Shown piece by piece: positions 10,704 to 20,926 of a stretch of DNA of 64,000 nucleotides. The notes beneath the pieces were generated by a model, which worked only from the letters and a program-made list of their open reading frames with translations, made no database searches and was not told the origin of the DNA. The translations under genes and the position numbers were made by a program. Position 1 is the first letter of the stretch; every line of letters begins with the position of its first letter. Where the stretch lies: contig OU342630.1 of assembly GCA_910589415.1 (NCBI GenBank), positions 88,842,186 to 88,906,185 of the forward strand. The letters run 5' to 3'. This stretch comes from Malachius bipustulatus (lineage: Eukaryota; Arthropoda; Insecta; Coleoptera; Melyridae).

Positions 10704-10716
10704 CACGGCACGGTAG
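10687..10716 (-). repeat. Right terminal inverted repeat of the DUF7869-type transposon
   Basis: 30 bp. The reverse complement equals the left repeat (5049-5078) except for one A/C difference. It is followed by CGATGTTT, with TA at its outer edge. Confidence 0.88.
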
Positions 10717-10790
10717 CGATGTTTAGACCTTTCTCCCCATTTAAGCTGCTTACTACCCTAACTATTATCACCTCTCTAAAATTACTTTTT
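10717..10790 (-). other. Possible continuation of the LINE interrupted by the transposon
   Basis: Read on the minus strand, the first bases beyond the transposon give SSLNGEKGLNIA. This resembles the segment 'LNWE-KG-I-I' that precedes 'DGEYLNHLRFADDI' in RTE-like LINEs, and the latter motif is found just left of the transposon (5037). The frames do not join exactly after removing the element with one TA, and similarity fades after about 30 codons, so support is modest. Confidence 0.35.
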
Positions 10791-11039
10791 CTCAATCCAA
10801 AATTAATTTTCTCCGTTCATCTTTTCTTGTCTTCTCTTTTTCTGTCAGTTGTAGTTATTGTTCATTCAACCACAATCCTAAAAAACTCACTTGATGTCAA
10901 TCTAAATTAATACTGCACCAATTTTCAAATCTCAAGGCCTGCTAATGTTTTCATAACTATGTCATTTTGGAATACGTTCTATGACTTGTGCGCTTTGCGA
11001 TGTCAAAAGTTGACGAGGTGAACGAACAGCAATAGTAAT

Positions 11040-11203
11040 GAGTAGCTACTAATCGCAGGTACCGGAAGGAAATGACACGCATCAGCTCCCTGTCTCACAG
11101 CGTGCGTTCCATCTGCGAAGATGTCGTGCGTTTAGCACACGCCATACGAGCCGCGTCGAGCCACACAATCCGTTCTGATGGGAGGAAATTATCATGTCAC
11201 CTG
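11040..11203 (+). CDS. GC-rich, exon-like open stretch of unknown identity
   Basis: A patch much richer in G+C and CpG than its surroundings is open on the plus strand from a stop near 11038. It encodes pieces such as RKEMTRISSLSHSVRSIC and EDVVRLAHAIRAASSH, a balanced, probably helical composition unlike the low-complexity frames nearby. A CGCAG|G acceptor-like site lies at about 11056. I found no strong donor at the other end, and the minus strand is also partly open. It could be an exon, a promoter-associated CpG patch or an unrecognised element. I do not recognise the protein. Confidence 0.28.
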
Positions 11204-11449
11204 CCGTTTCTTTTTCATCTAGATTAGAACTATCTAACTGGTTCTATTTTGAATTAGGATTGAACACTGTGCATCATCATCTGTTTACGTTTATTATTGG
11301 AAACTGTAAAAACCAGTGTCGATGGCATCAATACATTCACTTCATAAAGTTAATCTTCATACAGAACGGACCACGAACGAAGTTGTAGACCTCTATTCGC
11401 TTTGGATTCGTTAACAAGATACTGGTTTGCTTTTTTATTCTAATATGCA

Positions 11450-12445
11450 CAGGATGTCTCATATAACTTGTCCCTGTACCTTATTAAAGAATCTGATGGT
11501 GGTACGAAAAAATTTCGAATATGTTGTATCGGAAAATGACATCTTTTTTGTATAAAGAAAAAAATGCACCCCTCTCCCCTTACGAAGGAGTGGAGGTAAC
11601 TTCGAAATTTGAAACAAAACCTCTATGTTTATTGAGAATTCGTATTAAGCGACAAAAATGCGCCAGATTTATCTGAAACATTTTTGCGATTAATCATAAA
11701 TGATCGAGGAAATTTGATTTTGTTAATTTCTCCCAATATCTTCAAAAGTAACTATATACCTAAGCACTCTGCGGAAAAATGTTTTTTACAAAAGTGGTTT
11801 TGTTCGGTGGGGGACATCGTTTAAACTCAAAAACCACCCTACAACTCTCGCCCCTTGCGACGGAATGGTGATAACTTTGCATTTTTAAATAGCAACCTCA
11901 ATCTTTTTATTGGGGTTTCGTATTGAAAGAAAAAAAATGCGCGAAAAATGTTTCAGATAAACCTTACGCATTATTGTCACTGCATACGAATTTGCACTCT
12001 CTCGCAAGGAGTGAAGGGTGCAGGACGGTTTTTAAACGATGTCTCCCACAAAAAATTTTTTGTAATAAACACAAAATCTACAGATTTCTTATTTTCGAGA
12101 AATTCCGAAAAGTGTACAAAATCAATTTTCCTCGAATATTCCAGATAAATCAAGAGCATTTTTTTCGCTAAATTCGAATTCGCAATAAACAATAGGGATT
12201 GGATTTCAAAATTCCGAAGTTACCCCCACACCCTCGCACGGGATGGTGGATGCAGCAGGGTTTTTGTGTTTGAAAGATGCCCCTTAACATAAATAAAACA
12301 CTTTTGTGAAAAATATTTTTCCGCAGAGCGCTTACTTTTCAAGAGATTTTAATATTTCAGGTTTTAATAATCAGCTTGTACATTTTTAAATTTTCAAAAA
12401 TGACTGTGAAATACAAAGAGGTGTAACAATTTATGTCATCTGGGT
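11450..12445. mobile_element. Old fold-back element with long imperfect inverted arms
   Basis: The segment 11760-11990 (CTCTGCGGAAAAATGTTTTT..., then a CCCC-rich block, then a GATAACTTTG-like block) pairs with 12150-12345 in inverse order (...GAAGTTACCCCCACACCCTC..., AAATATTTTTCCGCAGAGCG). The centre is near 12060. The ends are degenerate: ACAGGATGTCTCATATAAC on the left against ...CAGATGACATAAATTG on the right strand. Overlapping open frames at 11923-12192 on both strands are the palindrome read both ways, not genes. Confidence 0.55.
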
Positions 12446-15400
12446 CCCCGATCTCATGTTTCGAATTTGGTGGTCCTCTGCAGCAAAAAATACCTTAACT
12501 TTGAAGCACAATGTAAGGAATGCTATTTGACATTATTTTCACCAAAAGATTATTTTAAAATTAATCTTCTTCAAATTTTCGAGACTAACAATGTGACACT
12601 TCCAATCACAAAGCAGTGTTGTCTTGCTTTGTTAATATAGCTGTTGAAAATAGCTGCTTTACTTAGAAATCTGTGAGCAATTTTTTTAATTTTGGGAGAT
12701 GTGGAGGGACATATACCTCAGATAGAGGCCGGAGAAAAGAGGGTACCTTTTAGTATCTAAATAAATGCTAAATTTAGTCAAATAAATGCTACTATATTGT
12801 TGAAATTTGATAACTCTTTTCAGGAAATTTGATTTCGAAACATTGCTCACGCAATCAAAACGAAATGAATTTTTTGATCAAATATTCAACTTAATCCTCC
12901 TAATTCCAGATCAAAACAGTTTCACTCTATGCTTTATTTATCCGACTGAATTGATAATCGATCAATTGTGATCGACAAAGCCAAATAGCTCCAGCAAAAC
13001 TAAATCCTCACACTGCATCCAGCTGGGAATTACATCATCAAATTCTTCTCAGAAAACACAGTTGGACGAATTGCACCACCTGAAGGTGAAAGTCAGAAGA
13101 TGATGCGTATAGACGCTAATGAAAGTTTTATAGAGGCTAATGAAAGAAGAAAGATTTCTTATTATATCTGCCTTATCTGTCCCTTAATTCATTCAGAAAT
13201 TATCTTCGTAACTCCAGCACTAGGCGCCTTATTTAGGCATATGTTAGGATAAAAATTGAGGGCAGACGAATCACTTTCAATTGTTGCGGCGATATCCTTC
13301 TAATAAAATTTATTCAGGATTCTTTGAGAATTTAACAAAGAGGCGCGCATTATACAGATTATACATTTACTCCAACGAAACAGTACAAGGTTGAATTATA
13401 ACATTGTCAGAGGACTTATGAACTTTTTGGGGTAAAACTTTGACTTTCATTCCGGAGGTGTCAACAATAAATAAATAGGTACTTAACTGAGACACGCCAA
13501 ATCATCGGGGTTAATTTTTTTCTTACAATGGCTTAGATGACTTAGCTCTATCTTTATCAACCAGTATCTCAAGTGGGAGGGGTAACAGAGAAATAAGTAA
13601 TGAAATATATCAGGGATTTTTTCACCCACCGGGAATCTAACGAGCATCTTAGTTAGCTAATCCTTAGTTACCTACGTTTATATACGTGGTATCTGAAAGT
13701 GGGGTAGGGGGGGGGGTTTAGAGACATAACCAACGAAATAAACCAGGAATTTTTTAAAGTTGGTACAAAACATGGTAATTTCCGGGGTCTCAACCTTGAG
13801 ATTTTTTTTTTTCCTTAGACGAATATCGGTGATAGTACCAGGATCACAAGGTAACACCTGAGTAGTGACTGCCGCGGCTGCCATTAAACCAGAAGTATCC
13901 GTAGTGAAGATTGTTTTACGAAAAAGTTTTCAGATAATATTATATATATCTAATTGATTCCATGTTCAAGTTACGACTGTCAATTCTCTGAAACCACATT
14001 AACGTCCACGTTCACAACGTTAAGACTTTATAATCCCCCTTTATAATATTCAGGAAGCGTGACTGTTAAGGCAGGTACGAAGTGGATATGCGCCGTTATG
14101 TTATTTTTTTTTTTCATGAGTGATATCAACCTTAAGGAAGCAAAAAGCAAGTGAAACATAAAAAGTACGGCTACTTAATTACATACAGTTCCTGAAGACG
14201 TTGTCATGAACTTAGTTTCGAATTGGTGGATTGTTTGATAGACCAACCCATTTAAATTTTTTGTATTTTTAACAAGGCAAGCGGTTTCGTAACATAGAGA
14301 ATGCACACTTCCGGATTGTTCATAATCAGAGAAGTGCATTTCATGGTCGGAGATTTTGGTCTTGCACTTGGAACTCGGAGCGTGAAATATCTCATTTCAT
14401 TACATTCTTGGAGCGGATGATCAAGGTAACTCACGTTTTGACCTTTGTTATCTGGCCATATTTGATATGGCAGCAGGTTTGGTTCGGAGTATGACTTTGA
14501 GCAACAAAGGTTGATTGATTTCAGTTTATAATTATTAGTATAATAGGTAAACAACCAAAAGGCTTAAAAGAAATATCAAAATAATTTATATTTTCCTTTT
14601 CTATTTATTCATAGTTTTAGAGTGTTTTATATGTTAAAGTTCTGGAGGAACTTAAGGAATTGATTAGTGAAATAGGAGAGAAATAGGATTTCAGGGGACG
14701 AGATTTAATTATTATAAAACATAAACTGTGCATAAATTTCAGAAAATATACATTAGTGGGTCTTTTTTCTTGGTAGGTATAGATATGATTTGATTTGACT
14801 TAAAAATGGTACTAATGATGATAATAATTAGGTAGAACATTCGTTTCTGCACGCGTAATGCGTAATCAGCCGCCGTGAACCATCTATCAGCCACCTATCA
14901 AAGGATTTTGTACCGTGAGTGCGTCCTCACACCCTTCAATGCTCTTACGCGAATTTAACTCACTAATTAAGTATTATTCTAATCTTAGCATAATCATAAT
15001 CTAGCGGCAATGTAAAAGATGTGACTGCCTACTACATGCGTATAAGGTCGTAATGACATACCTCATGTAGGTACTCCTATAAGACACACATTGCAATCTT
15101 TAACGGTGACAGTTAATGACCAACAAAATACTTAAAATTTATTGCTTCATGCATGAGACATTATAAATACAGTTAGCCTTTGTCGCTGTTTTCGTCTTTA
15201 TGATGATTAAAAAAAGACAATATTTAATTGATAGAAAACTCTTAAAACGGAATGTAGCAGGATCAACAAATATATATACCAACCCGTGATGAAGGAAGTC
15301 TTTGTAATTGTACACTGGAAATCATAAAATTGATTTTCTCCAAAAACTGGATTAGGTGATGTTTTATACAATTTATATGATAATATAAATTGAAAAAAAT

Positions 15401-15488
15401 CCTTCAAGAAAAAAGGTGGAACGATGGAACAATAAATATAAGTTTAAAAAAATCAATTTCAGCTCAAAATGACGTTTCGTTTAACAGA
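12446..15488. other. No clear gene
   Basis: Mostly unique AT-rich sequence with no element ends that I can pair. One exon-like spot is described separately (13678-13960). A poly-G run is at 13707-13717. Confidence 0.45.
13678..13960 (-). other. Ambiguous exon-like segment
   Basis: On the minus strand a frame begins MAAAAVTTQVLPCDPGT and ends in basic then hydrophobic sequence, and the region is locally GC-rich. On the plus strand the same place shows a textbook acceptor (T-rich tract then CCTTAG at 13818) and a donor AAG|GTAACA (13850), enclosing 32 nt in frame as RISVIVPGSQ. Both cannot be right, and neither matches a family I know. Confidence 0.22.
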
Positions 15489-16118
15489 TACAGGGTGTCA
15501 AAGTTTAAAAAAATGTAACAGTTTTGGTAAATTTGAACCAATTTTGATGAAACTTGGAACGAACAATAAACAAATTAAGATCTCTAATTTGGCTAATTCA
15601 CCAATCAATGACTTCTTGTAGAAATGGCAAGGAGGTCTTATGGGTTTTGCTAATATTAAATTTTTGTTCCTGCTTCTATAGGTAAAATTACCTCTTTATT
15701 TATATTGTGCTAGCTCAATTTAGTTGTATCTCCGGCGTAAGTTTTGTATAGTTTGGCAGACATAACTTCTTCAGGTGCTTAATCTTATTTAGAATTTTAA
15801 TCGAAAAATTAGCTCCAAGGTCGTATAAGCCAATTTAATTTTATAGTAAGGTTATCCAGATAAAAAATGCGGAAACGAGCAGCGGCAGTAACTCGTTGCA
15901 TTTATTGTTTTTGCATAAAATTTGATTTATTGCGATATATGACGTAATGCAGTTATCTTCCAAACTAATCGAATAAATCATTTAACAACCTCGCTAGAAA
16001 AAAAAATTCAACAAATTTGATTCTGACGAAGAGTAGCATAGCTTATGTTTATTTTTATAAAAAATGGTAATTCAAAACTTAAGCCGCTTAGGTAGTGGCC
16101 CTCTCCTGACACCCTGTA
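15489..16118. mobile_element. 630-bp MITE with TACAGGGTGTCA ends
   Basis: A perfect 12-bp terminal inverted repeat, TACAGGGTGTCA / TGACACCCTGTA, with the outer TA being the likely target duplication. It has no open frame of note and is first in a run of similar elements up to 17994. Confidence 0.78.
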
Positions 16119-16185
16119 TTTAGGTAACATATTTAGGCAAACTTTTTTGTGTAGCTTTTCCGGCATTAAGAATCGTAAACTTACC

Positions 16186-16788
16186 TATACAGGATGTTTC
16201 TTAATAACATGCTAATATTTCAGGATGTGATTCCCCATGTCATTTAATGAAGAATGTCCGCAAGGGCTTCAATTTTTTGCTACAGGGTGTTGAATTTTTT
16301 TTTTAGAGTTATTTTTTATTATCTAAGAAAGTAGTTTACATATTTTTCTCAAATTTGGTATGTATTTATAGGATATAAAGCAACATATCTTAATTATAAA
16401 AGTTTTTCTATTGCTCCACCAGTGGCGTCCCTGCAAACATCTTTCTGACATTCAAAACAATTAAATTAAAATTATATTAATTTAACAAAATTAGCGAATA
16501 ATATTTATTTTATTTTTAAAACAGAAAATATCAGAGTGTATCAATAGAAAATATTTTATAATTGAAATATGTGGTGTAATAGTCCGTTAGGATATGCTAA
16601 AATTGAACAAAAAAATATACCTAAACCATTTTCGAAGATAATAAAAAATAATTCCTAAAAAAAAACTCAACACCCTGTAGAAAAAAAATGCTGTTGCGGA
16701 CATATGTTCATATTAACTTGTCGTCTTAAAATGACCCGACGAATCCTATCCTGAAGTTTGAGCACATCCTGAAGAAACACCCCGTATA
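16186..16788. mobile_element. Fold-back element (outer), TATACAGGATGTTTCTT ends
   Basis: The left arm 16186-16280 and right arm 16682-16788 are inverted relatives: TATACAGGATGTTTCTT against TATACGGGGTGTTTCTT, TTCAGGATGTGATTCC against TTCAGGATGTGCTC, and a shared GTCCGCAA. The middle is occupied by another element (16281-16679). Its right TATA boundary is also the left boundary of the next element. Confidence 0.72.
16281..16679. mobile_element. 399-bp MITE nested in a fold-back element
   Basis: The ends are TACAGGGTGTTGA and the complementary TCAACACCCTGTA, continuing as imperfect inverted repeats (poly-T tract, AGAGTTATTTTTTATTATC against GATAATAAAAAATAATTCC) for about 48 bp. It inserted in the loop of 16186-16788. 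Confidence 0.8.
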
Positions 16789-17259
16789 CAAAGTGTTTCT
16801 TTATTATTTCGAAATAACTTAAAAACAGATTTGTTGGCCAAAAATAAACAAAAAATTTCTCATCAACGTGTGTCTGAAAATGCACCGTTTTTGAGATTAC
16901 AGGGTGTCAAAAAAAAAGAAGATTTTACTCAGTATTTTGAAAATATCTCGGGAAACGTTTGAGATACAGAACTCCGCAAGTGCCACATGAAAAAACTGAA
17001 TTTGCATTAAAAAAGTAGCTAATATGCTAATATCAATAATAGGTAGGTATGACATTTTTAAAAGGCTGGAGTTCTGTATCTCAAACGATTCCGCAGATAT
17101 CTTCAGAAAACTCGTCAAATAATCTTTTTTCCAGACTCTGTATCTTAAAAACGGTGCATTTTTGGACACACGTTAATAGAAAATTTTTTGTTTATTTTTG
17201 ACCAAAGAATATGCCTTTAATATTTTTCTCAGTATTTAAGATCTATTACCCTGTGTATA
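16784..17259. mobile_element. Fold-back element, centre near 17010
   Basis: The arms pair over most of their length. CTCGGGAAACGTTTGAGATACAG (as CTCGGGAAACG and TTTGAGATACAG) is mirrored by CTGTATCTCAAACG and ATTCCGCAGATAT. AAACGGTGCATTTTTGG mirrors AAATGCACCGTTTTTGAG, and GTTTATTTTTGACCAAAG mirrors GTTGGCCAAAAATAAAC. Boundaries are GTATACAAAGTG on the left and CCCTGTGTATAC on the right, shared with both neighbours. Frames 16667-16885 and 16897-17169 are palindrome shadows. Confidence 0.7.
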
Positions 17260-17994
17260 CGGGGAGTTTCAGGAGGAATAAGGGACAATTTATTTGATCA
17301 TTACAAGTAAAAATATTTATGCAGGTTGTCCCATAATATGTGGGCAATCTCCCGAATTTGGGTAAATGTAGTAAAAATAAAAAAAAGCTATAACGTTTAT
17401 TCCTACGAGACTCCCTGAAAAAAAATTACCCCTTAAATTTGAGGGTTGAAAGTCTATTTTTGGCAATAACTTTTTCATTAGTTGATCGATATCTTTGAAA
17501 TTTTGTCCAGGGGGACACCGTCAGCAATATTATTGCAAGGAAAAATGTACGCCACTGACTTTTTTTTATTATTTGATATTTTTTTTCAGATTATGCAACT
17601 AATAATAGGTACAATTTTTTTGTCTTTTAAGTTTTTTCGTATCTTGGTTGGTTTTCGAATTAAAAAAAACGAGCCTACTTAATTTCTTATTATTACTTAA
17701 CCAACCAAGAAACATTCGGGAAAAAATTAAAAAATAAAATTCGTCAATTTCGATGTTGAGAAAATGTACTTAATTTAGTGTTTACTTGTTGTTGTTGTTA
17801 CATATTGTTGTTAAAATACAAAAAATTATTATTTCCAAAAGAAAATGTTTGCCATGTTTCTTGTGTGGTCCAGGGATATTCAATTAAGTTGGCTCTATTT
17901 TTTATTTCAAAAAGCAACCACTTTTTTACTTGTAATTACCCCACTGTTATTACCCCCTTAAATATTTCCCTTTCCACCTGAAACACCCTCTATA
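17256..17994. mobile_element. 739-bp inverted-repeat element, TATACGGGGAGTTTCAGG ends
   Basis: The left end TATACGGGGAGTTTCAGG continues as AGGAATAAGGG. The right end, complemented, reads TATATAGAGGGTGTTTCAGG and continues as TGGAAAGGG. About 30 bp are alike. Two frames inside (17482-17682 and 17778-17981) are hydrophobic AT-rich readings with no family match. Confidence 0.62.
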
Positions 17995-19284
17995 TATGTA
18001 TGGTTTTATTTCTGATGCTACCTATATCTTATTGCATGTAAAATGAACGTGATTCGAAAAAAAAGTGATAAAACGATAATAAAAAAATATAAATTCCCAA
18101 AAAAAGGAAAATTTTTTACATTTTTCGAGGTTTTTAGATTTCAAGCCATTAAAACGCGTGTGCTGAATTAATCGAATTAATTGAGGACCGGTTTTCCAAC
18201 CATAAATTTTAATGGTTCGCATGACCAGTTAAGGTACTTTACTAAACAATTTTTTAGAGTTATTTAATATTCTCTCAGATTCCTTAATTGGCAATTACGG
18301 TGATTTAAGATATAATTATAGTCTAAACACCTGCCCTTAAAGTTTTTCATACGTTCAAGCTGGACGTTTGTTTAATTTAACTCTTGCAATTTTATGTAAA
18401 ATAAAGATCACAAATCAACGTGAAATAGAGTGTTAACATTGATCTATTTCTGGTCAATTATAGCGATAGAATTTTAGCTATGCATGAGTCCTTTCAGTTC
18501 ACAAAAAGAAAGGTGGATTGTTTCCAACAGATGTTATATTAAATGCACCATGACACTTTCATCTCTAACTCGAACGAATATTTATTCTTTTCATTAGTTC
18601 GGCATCAACTTTCTCTTCTCTATTATGCATATATAATTATTCTTACACGTTAGAATCATTAAAATGGTTCTAAAAAGTCCATTTAGTCTTTCATTTTAAT
18701 TAAAATATTTATTGAAATACCTTATACTTAAATAGTACCTATAATACATATTATTGTAGGTAAGTTGGATGTAACAGGTGAGCAAAAGCAATGAGGGTTA
18801 GAATGACGTTTCAGTTCCAATGTTTAGTTGTTCAACCATAAAGGTGCAACTTATATGATCTGTTACAATTAATTCCTACGTTCTATAATTTTATTGTGAG
18901 AAAATATTGCAAAAAAAATAAATTTTGAAACCCTTGCCAAGCCGTATTTTCTGGAAATACTCGCAAGACTGCTTTGGCTATCCATTGCCATTGAGTCTAA
19001 TCTTTTTTCGTTAACTTCGAAGCAACAATAAAAATTTTTGAACGACAGAACCTCAAACGGCCGGTGAAGACAGTAACATCGATGTTTCATTGATTATTTC
19101 CAGTTCGTCAGTAATTTGGTCAATTCCCCATCGATTATCGCCAAAAAAGAGTCTTCAACATTACCCTATTAAATTTTAATGATTTTATTCAGAGATATTC
19201 ATCAACGTCATAAAATGCAATATTAAGAAGAGAACAAAAAGACAGTAGTCATGCACACATAATATAACTTAACGTTCTTATCTT
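17995..19284. other. No gene recognised
   Basis: AT-rich sequence without paired element ends. The minus-strand frames at 18022-18222 and 18869-19090 have no family resemblance and no splice context. Confidence 0.45.
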
Positions 19285-20048
19285 ATAACAGGAGTTTCAA
19301 ATCAAAACAAAACATGTATCAGAAAATGAAAGGTGCATATATGATTCCTTGGCATATTCTGCTAAAAAAAAGTTCGCATAGACATGCAAACGCAACGTTT
19401 TCGAGATACGTTTTCGTAAAAAAAATCTTTGAGTTACATATTTGATGATGTCTCAGGAACCGTTTGAGATACAGAACTCAGCTTTTGTACATATCTTATC
19501 ATCAATATTAGATACTTTAACAACATTTTTTCAATATAACAGAGGCGGACATTTGTAGGCTGGGGAAAAATTTTTCCCCTAATTTATATGACACTGATGG
19601 GAATATTTGACATTTTGACAAATTTCAAACCGCCAATTATTTGTACGTAAAAAGGATTCTCCTTGTCAAAAGCTCTAACGTGAACTGTTTTCGAGAAAAA
19701 CGGCTTTATGATAAAAAACATAAAAGTAGCAACCTGTTTTATTGTGATATGATAATGTTTATTATTATATTTGTTGTTTTAATATTTTTTTGGATAATTT
19801 GTTTCACTGGCATATAAAAATTCAATTAGCTATCAAAAAGTAGATAATATTAAATGATAAGATGTGTATAGATTATCTCAAAAACTACCTTAGTATCGTC
19901 AAAAAACTGAAAAAAAAGTTTTGCTGACACCCTGTACCTATCACGAAAACGGTGATTTGCGTTCCCAAGTTATTAGTCATTTTTTCTTATAACGAGCCAA
20001 GGGATTACACATTTTATTTCCCTACACATGTTCTGAAACACTCTGTAA
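19285..20048. mobile_element. Fold-back element, same family as the right edge of the window
   Basis: The left arm (19285-19440) contains AACAGGAGTTTCA, ATTCCTTGGCATATTCT and AACGCAACGTTTTCG. The right arm, complemented (20048-19910), contains TACAGAGTGTTTCAG, ATCCCTTGGCTCGTTAT and AACGCAAATCACCGTTTTCG. Inside are blocks shared with 63590-63870: AACCGTTTGAGATACAGA, AGCTTTTGTACA, CAAAAGCTCTAA and TTCGAGAAAAACGGC. Inside the right arm TGACACCCTGTA marks another possible end. Confidence 0.62.
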
Positions 20049-20749
20049 GTATAATAATTATAAAAAAAAAATGTTTTGTACGAAGTCCGAAAACTCTCAA
20101 TGGTTACCTTTAATTTAAAGCTCGAATTTAATTTAATTTCAGTTGGACGTTAAAAACTGCTACAAGGAATTAAACTTCGGATTATGGTGGTGCAAAATTA
20201 AGAAACAGCCAAAACTTGACAGTAACCCATATAATTACTCTTTAATAATTCGAGTGCTTCAACTGGAATTTATTAAAAAAAATACCAGTTTCTGGGTGAA
20301 CCCCGCGCCGCTGTTATAACGAATCGACGTCCAGAATAAAATGTTGCGTTTTTTTGATAGCCTACTTAGCCTGTTTTAGTTCAAGCTGTTGGAAGTTGTA
20401 TATCGCTGGTAACTGACAAAATCTCCTATCTTCCAAATTACAAAACGTCATTATTGTCAATAGAAGAATAAAATTTTGAAGAATTTAATTTTTGAAATGT
20501 CAGAAGGATAGGTCTTAACGGCTTATGTAAGCCTATAAAAAATTATTCATTAATCTGCAATAATAAAAAAGGTATGGCAAAAATAAGAAATCTCGATTTT
20601 TCAGTTTCTTCAAGATATTAATTGCCAGATCACTTGACAGCGACTGCAAATCTTTGACATTTTACGTTAAAAAGTAGTAAAATTCATGACATTTTATTTA
20701 GTTTTTGTTTAAAAGTTCTTGCTCATTCGGCTGAGAATTTAAGTTTAGG

Positions 20750-20926
20750 GGGGGGGGGGGGATATAAAAATCATATATTTAATTCCACTATATTGCTAGT
20801 GGGGGTCTGGAGATGGACGGAAATACCACGGTGCAGACATATCTTTCTATCTTTATTTCGTCGAATCTTTCATTTACGGGCGCTAGCAATATAGAAGTAT
20901 TAGATATATGATATACACGTCCTCAC
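20750..20926. mobile_element. About 175-bp MITE beginning with a poly-G run
   Basis: The left arm ATCATATATTTAATTCC then ACTATATTGCTAG mirrors the right arm, complemented: ATCATATATCTAATACTT then CTATATTGCTAG. The left end is a run of 14 G (20748-20761); the right, complemented, starts GTGAGGACGTG. It has no coding capacity. Confidence 0.65.

Larger units (their letters stand above)
5049..10716 (-). mobile_element. 5.67 kb DNA transposon with 30-bp TIRs and a DUF7869-type transposase-like gene
   Basis: The left end (5049-5078) and the right end (10687-10716, reverse complemented) match at 29 of 30 bases: CTACCGTGC, then A or C, then GTGTTAAAACCTAGTAACTC. If the element proper begins at CCGTGC, it is flanked by TA on both sides (C-TA and TA-G), consistent with a TA target duplication. 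Inside are a spliced minus-strand gene (5519-8282), many copies of a subterminal motif, and a later 1.88 kb insertion (8488-10367). Without that insertion the element would be about 3.79 kb. The left flank is a LINE fragment (4372-5048), and the first bases beyond the right end may continue it. The link between this gene family and these ends is my inference from position and symmetry. Confidence 0.82.

Noticed and set aside
11923..12192. Genes on both strands at 11.9-12.2 kb
   Set aside because: The segment is the centre of an imperfect palindrome, so opposite frames mirror each other.
16667..17169. Minus-strand Phe-rich proteins
   Set aside because: They are AT-rich readings across fold-back element arms.
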